A stretch of 43,412 bases of DNA from Cylindrobasidium torrendii FP15055 ss-10 (lineage: Eukaryota > Basidiomycota > Agaricomycetes > Agaricales > Physalacriaceae): assembly GCA_000934385.1 (NCBI GenBank), contig KN880639.1, positions 1 to 43,412 on the forward strand, read 5' to 3'. Shown here piece by piece: positions 39,228 through 43,412 of the stretch. The position numbers and the translations under genes are program-made. The notes beneath the pieces are model-generated. The model was not told the origin of the DNA, did no database searches, and saw only the letters and a list, made by a program, of their open reading frames with translations. How positions within the stretch are numbered: position 1 is the first letter of the stretch; the number at the start of each line of letters is the position of its first letter.

Positions 39228-39926
39228 GCGCGCCCCAGGACTCTCATCTTGTTTTCGATGTTACCTCCCTTGCGTTTTTGCGATCCCTCTTGCGATGTTT
39301 TCTTTGTCTATACCCACACGCTACATTTTTGACCATTTCTTGGGCACTACCCAGTAACATATACCCATCCTTATTACTTACTTTTGTCTATGTAGACGGG
39401 TTTGAACCTGGTTACTTACAACTCATGTATTTCGTTCTCGGTGGAATTGGAGGTTCTTGACCCTATTTGAGCCTGTCGCCGAGGATTCGAGAATTTGAGA
39501 GCAAGTCTCGAACTGGCTCAGCCGGTTACTATTCGCAGTATTACACATATAAATTAGCAGAGAATGAAAGTGGGCTACAGGCAGGCTACAGGAGAGTTGC
39601 GCATGCCATCAATACGCGATCGGCTGTGAACAGGATCATGCGGTGCACCTCACCTCCCGCCATCATCACCGACCAGTTCACTAGGCACTTCGCCTCTAAA
39701 ATGAAGCTGAAAACGATTATTTTGTTCCGCTCTTTTCCTGCTTCCAACAAGCCAAGTCCCCCGCAAATGACTACCATCTCAGCAAAACCGTACGGTTCCT
39801 TGATTTTGTGCATCGAAACTCGTATAAAACACGAATATCTGTTGGGCTGGGTCTCGTCTCACATGGGACTTTCCAGTAGCGCATGCGGGGATCTGCTGAG
39901 GAACGCGCTCTCTTTCATAGGCTGGA
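39228..39926. other. Intergenic region between P450 and peroxidase genes
   Basis: The frames seen here (up to 159 codons at 39467-39946, plus) have no domain, and the longest runs through the TATA-like box of the next gene, so I treat it as chance. The region should hold the P450 3' UTR and the peroxidase promoter. Confidence 0.45.
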
Positions 39927-39935
39927 TATATAAAA
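39927..39935 (+). promoter_or_regulatory. TATA box of the peroxidase gene
   Basis: TATATAAAA ends 53 nt before the ATG at 39989. Confidence 0.5.
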
Positions 39936-39988
39936 CTGAGCTCTAGGAAACGTAACTAATCACCTCGTCCGTATTTCCTCGCCCGCCA

Positions 39989-42084
39989 ATGACCCGTCTG
40001 CTCGCGACCTCGCTTGCGCTTGCGAATAGTGTGCTCGCGTATACCTGGCCTTCACCGCAACTTGATCGCTTGGAGTCTTTGCGATGGGACCAGGATGGGT
40101 ATAACTCGTTTGAGGCTGCGTCGTTTGTGAAGCCTTGTGATAGGTATACGCTTTCTGAGCGGGATAAGGGTACGGCTGGGCTTCGGACGAATGCGGGAGA
40201 TTGGATACGTACGGTATGTGTGTGCTTTCTGGTAGATTCGAGAACGAAGGAGGGAAGGAAGGAAGGAATGTGTAGCTGACGCACTTTGACTTAAGGCGTA
40301 TCATGATATGGCGCCCCATGATAAGACGGCTGGGACCGGCGGTTTAGATGCGTCTATTAGGTTTTGGGAAGAGCAAGCGCGTCCTGAGGTGAGTGACCTT
40401 TTCTATTGCTATGTCGTTGCTGAAGGTGGTTGTTGTCGATTGTAGAACCCAGGAAACCATTGGAATAATAGTATCCTCTTCATTGGCGGGGCCCTTGATC
40501 GCCATTTCTCTTGTACGCTTGCCTTTTTTTTAATGCTGAGGTGAGCTGATGCTTCGTAGTGGCGGATGGGATCGCTTTGTTGGCGGTGCTAGCCACAGAG
40601 AATTGGTAAGTAAACTCCTTGTACCTCCTGCCTTGCTCATTCTGATGCTTGTACCCAGCGGTGGGCCAGAAATCGACTTCCGTGGAGGCCGCGTCGATGC
40701 GACGGAGCCAAACAACGCTGGTGTGCCGGAGCCGGACCAAGACATCGAGAGCTTCGTGGAAAGCTTTGACCGCCAGGGGTTCACGAAGGAGGAAATGATT
40801 GCGCTTGTGGCGTGTGGACATGCGATTGGGAGTGTGCAGTCCAAGGTGTTTCCTGATGTTGTGGCCGAGTCTCCGAACGGGACGGAGTATGATTCTGGTG
40901 TTGGGTTTGATAGTACGATGGCGACGTTTGATAACGCGGTGTATGTGTCTCTTTTTTGTTTTTCATTTTTGCGTCGTGTGTGTGTGTGAGTGTTTGGCTG
41001 ATGAAGGATGTTTTTTTTTGCCAGTGCTGTGGAATATGTCGATGGCACGACCCAGAACCCGCTTGTGGTTGGATTGAATGCGACGAAGAATTCGGATTTG
41101 CGTGTGTTCCAGAGTGATGGGAACAAGACAATAACAGCGTATGTTTTTTTCATCCGTATTTACTGCCTTGTGTATCCTGGGTGCTGAGAAACGCCATAGT
41201 CTTGCGGAGGATGCGGACTTGTTTGCGACGACGTGTGCTTCGCTGATGGCGCGGATGATCGACACTGTGCCCAAAGGCGTCGAACTCACGGAAGTCATCC
41301 GGCCGCTCCCTGTGAAGCCATACCAACTCAAATTAACCTATCTGAAGAACGGGACTGTTAAGCTTTCGGGTGAAGTCAGGGTACGCCGGCTCATTTGCTT
41401 GCTCAAGCTAGTAGTGGGGTGAAATTGACGTTTTCGCAGCTTTTCGACTCGACAGAGAATGACAAGCGGACGGTTGAACTTGTGTGGACCGACGCGACCT
41501 GCGCGGACGACGAGGCCGAGTGTGAGGAGCACCGCGTCTCTCTCGCGCACACGTCCTCGATGGTGAGCTCTGCCCAAGCACTCCGCTACACGAACCTGTG
41601 GTACGGCCACCCGACGTTCCTTGCCACCATCGACCCCACCAAAGGGTTCCGCGAATTCCATTTCGAGGTCGACGAGGGGGATGGGGAGGTTCGGAAGCTG
41701 GACCAGGACGGGGCTGGGTTCGTGCTGCCGACGGATGCGGTCATGCTTTCGGAGACGATGTGTGGGAATACGCTTGCTGTTGCGGTATGTGTGCACACAC
41801 ACACCTCCCTCTGTGGGTCTTTTTGAATGAATGTTCCTCAGGCGAAGGACGATGCGAGCATCACGCGTGTGTTCATCGAAGCAGACAACATCCGCGGGGA
41901 TATCAGCCAGGCGCCAGCGCGTGTCATTGAGCTTGAGCGCTCCGGCGACGCGGATGCGAATGGGTTTGTGCTGTGGACGACGACGATTGAGGAGACTGTC
42001 CCGAGCTATGGGTTTGGTATTGTTGCGGAGATCAATGGGGAGCGGGTAGAGCTGCCGCAGGATAATCGGAGTACGTTCTGCTAG
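39989..42084 (+). CDS. Secreted haem peroxidase (plant/fungal peroxidase superfamily) with C-terminal extension
   Basis: About nine exons, stop TAG at 42082-42084, encode about 525 aa. Residues 1-17 form a signal peptide (MTRLLATSLALANSVLA). Peroxidase core: distal R74 and H78 (IRTAYHDM, with Arg and His four apart as in the superfamily), SLADGIALLAVL across the intron ending near 40559, ENCGGPEIDFRGGRVDA, and the proximal His in VACGHAIGSVQ. These residues bind haem and activate H2O2. Beyond the core, about 220 residues form an extension rich in Thr, Glu and Asp, with beta-strand-like stretches and several Cys. No ligninolytic Mn site or surface Trp can be assigned by eye. Some fungal peroxidases carry such extensions; the extension here matches no domain I can name. 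It is probably extracellular. An intron near 40250 carries a short GGAA repeat. Confidence 0.85.
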
Positions 42085-42794
42085 AGCTGGGGTTGCATTT
42101 TTGGCATATTTAAGTATTTATTGGGATAAATGGGCATTTGTATATATACAACATAATTCAGAACCAGCGTTGGTGTGATCCTCATTTTGTCCGGGATGAA
42201 GGAGGACTTTGGGAGGACTACCATTAGTATTTGTACTACCTATAGGAAGGTGTGTGGTTCTCCGGTGCGCATCCTGCCACTGATTTGACCCTGAGAGGAT
42301 GTAACAAAAGCCAATGACAAGAAGCGTAGGAGCGCATTTCACAAGCGGACCACGAAGCATGAAGGCGCGCTACTTACCGTCCAAGCTACGCAGACCGTGC
42401 TGGGACTTGGACATCACTGTGAGTTGTATGTCTGCCACTGTACAGCGCTCAACGGTCAACCCAAGCTAATATATATCTATATATACTAGTATATTGTGGC
42501 AGTTCGAACGTTCACACGATTCTAGGCATGGTAGATTCCTCTCGCGGGAACAAGGTACAACTTCAGTCGCGGGGGGAAACAAGATATACAACTTCAGTTG
42601 GCTACTAGTACCTACAGACATCAAGTTTGCTACTACGTTATACTACAGAAGATTACAAAGAAATTGCATCGTCACTGAACTCGAAAGCTACGCTGCTAGG
42701 CGGAGGAAGCGGGCGGGGGACCACGCGTGAATACGTTTGTCCCGACGATCGTGGACTGCCAGATGTCCTCACGAGCTGTATTTCAAACGAGTCA
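42085..42794. other. Intergenic region downstream of the peroxidase gene
   Basis: No coding frame with a recognisable domain. It holds an AT-rich alternating stretch at 42467-42493. Confidence 0.5.
42467..42493. repeat. Alternating AT-rich tract
   Basis: A run of mostly alternating T and A containing tatatatctatatatac. It may be an unwinding or flexible site; no function can be shown. Confidence 0.5.
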
Positions 42795-42955
42795 AGGTTA
42801 GAGAGACGTCGAGAGGGATGGGAGAGGGTGGGCGGGGAGGAAGGTGGGCGGGAAAGGAGAAGGAGAAGAAGGGAAAGGAAAGAAGAAAAATGGGAAAGGA
42901 AAAGAAGGGAAAGGAGAACGAGAAAATACAAAGGAAGGAAGGTAAGATCAAGGGA
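42795..42955 (+). repeat. Polypurine tract
   Basis: About 160 bp with almost only A and G on the plus strand (repeated ggaaagga and gaagggaaa units) and few pyrimidine interruptions. Confidence 0.8.
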
Positions 42956-42970
42956 ATTGGTGTAACGTAC

Positions 42971-43408
42971 CACTCGCACGCTGCGTCTGAATGACATCCA
43001 TCGTTCTCGTTGTCGCCACCACCACCACTGAAGTAACTGCCCCGCTCCACGTCGACGTGGAATGCGCGTCGCGCTGTTCGTTCGACATCATCGTCAGTCA
43101 GCGGTCAAGCTCGAGTCGGGAGACTACGCGAGATGCCACAGAGCACTCACCAAATCATTATGAAGAATTAACCGTCCACCCCACCGCCACCCACCGGATC
43201 CGTCTCATAGCGCCCCGGCCCGTCAAAACATAAAAGTTCCTCCGCGTTCCCGACAGCAGAGGTGCCATATTGCCCCGGTGAGCAGGCCTTTGTCGGAGTC
43301 GATGGCGGTGGAGCCGAGTTCGTTGTGCCAGGTGCCGTTGATGGAGGAGGCGGCGGCGGCGGAGACGATGGAGGCGGAGACGAAGCTGAGGAACTTGAGA
43401 AGATGCAT
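42971..43408 (-). pseudogene. Frameshifted avidin-family pseudogene with signal peptide
   Basis: The minus frame from the ATG at 43408 gives a signal peptide (MHLLKFLSFVSASIVSAAAA) followed by the avidin start NGTWHNELGST and DKGLLTG. Avidin similarity then continues in other frames: YGTSAVGNAEE in the second, FYVLTGR in the third, RYETDPVGGGG in the second, GWTVNSS in the third. A downstream exon reads HSTSTWSG before shifting again. At least four indels break the frame, several in G or T runs, and about four residues before GW are missing. The third exon is not recognisable, and the polypurine tract follows. Either this is a real pseudogene, or sequencing error adds to the damage. Confidence 0.8.
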
Positions 43409-43412
43409 TGTG

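Noticed and set aside
39467..39946. 159-codon plus-strand frame before the peroxidase gene
   Set aside because: No domain, low-quality composition, and it overlaps the TATA-like box of the peroxidase gene.

Overview
The window is nuclear DNA of a filamentous basidiomycete, most likely an Agaricomycete. The reasons are: genes broken by many introns of about 42-60 nt, a tamavidin-type avidin, a fungal PDR (ABC-G) transporter, a fungal MBOAT_2/wax-synthase-like protein, and expanded Hsp70-like (HSPA12-type) genes. I cannot name the species. Gene models below were made by hand from reading frame, GT..AG junctions and comparison between paralogs inside the window.

Layout. 1-2 kb: a DEDDy 3'-5' exonuclease-like gene. 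2.2-13.2 kb: a local family of two gene types, three copies of a ~500-aa coiled-coil protein (2219-3882 -, 9204-10845 -, 11509-13218 +) interleaved with two near-complete Hsp70-like ATPases (3996-6394 +, 6510-8947 -) and a relic of a third Hsp70 reduced to its first exon (11099-11244 -). Two of the pairs are divergent from a short shared promoter region. 13.5-18.4 kb: full-length PDR-type ABC transporter (-). 18.4-20.5 kb: gene-poor, with a protein-kinase-like relic carrying an in-frame stop. 20.5-24.9 kb: SMC5. 25.3-25.9 kb: intact avidin (-). 26.8-28.1 kb: membrane-bound acyltransferase-like protein (+). 28.4-32.8 kb: two divergent genes of one uncharacterised fungal family, whose homology is supported by shared intron positions. 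32.8-37.2 kb: gene-poor, with a degenerate ~240-bp direct repeat, a 15-G run and small 11-bp tandem repeats. 37.3-39.2 kb: cytochrome P450. 40.0-42.1 kb: secreted haem peroxidase with a long C-terminal extension. 42.8-43.4 kb: a polypurine tract and a frameshifted, once-secreted avidin pseudogene.

The most promising candidate for an undescribed system is the Hsp70-like/coiled-coil locus at 2.2-13.2 kb. Physical pairing, repeated duplication, partial decay and conserved exon structure suggest two protein families that evolve together, perhaps an ATPase with a dedicated client, cofactor or sensor. Their joint function is inference only. Housekeeping genes (SMC5, exonuclease) flank accessory genes (P450, acyltransferase, peroxidase, avidin), and I see no proof that the accessory genes form one pathway.
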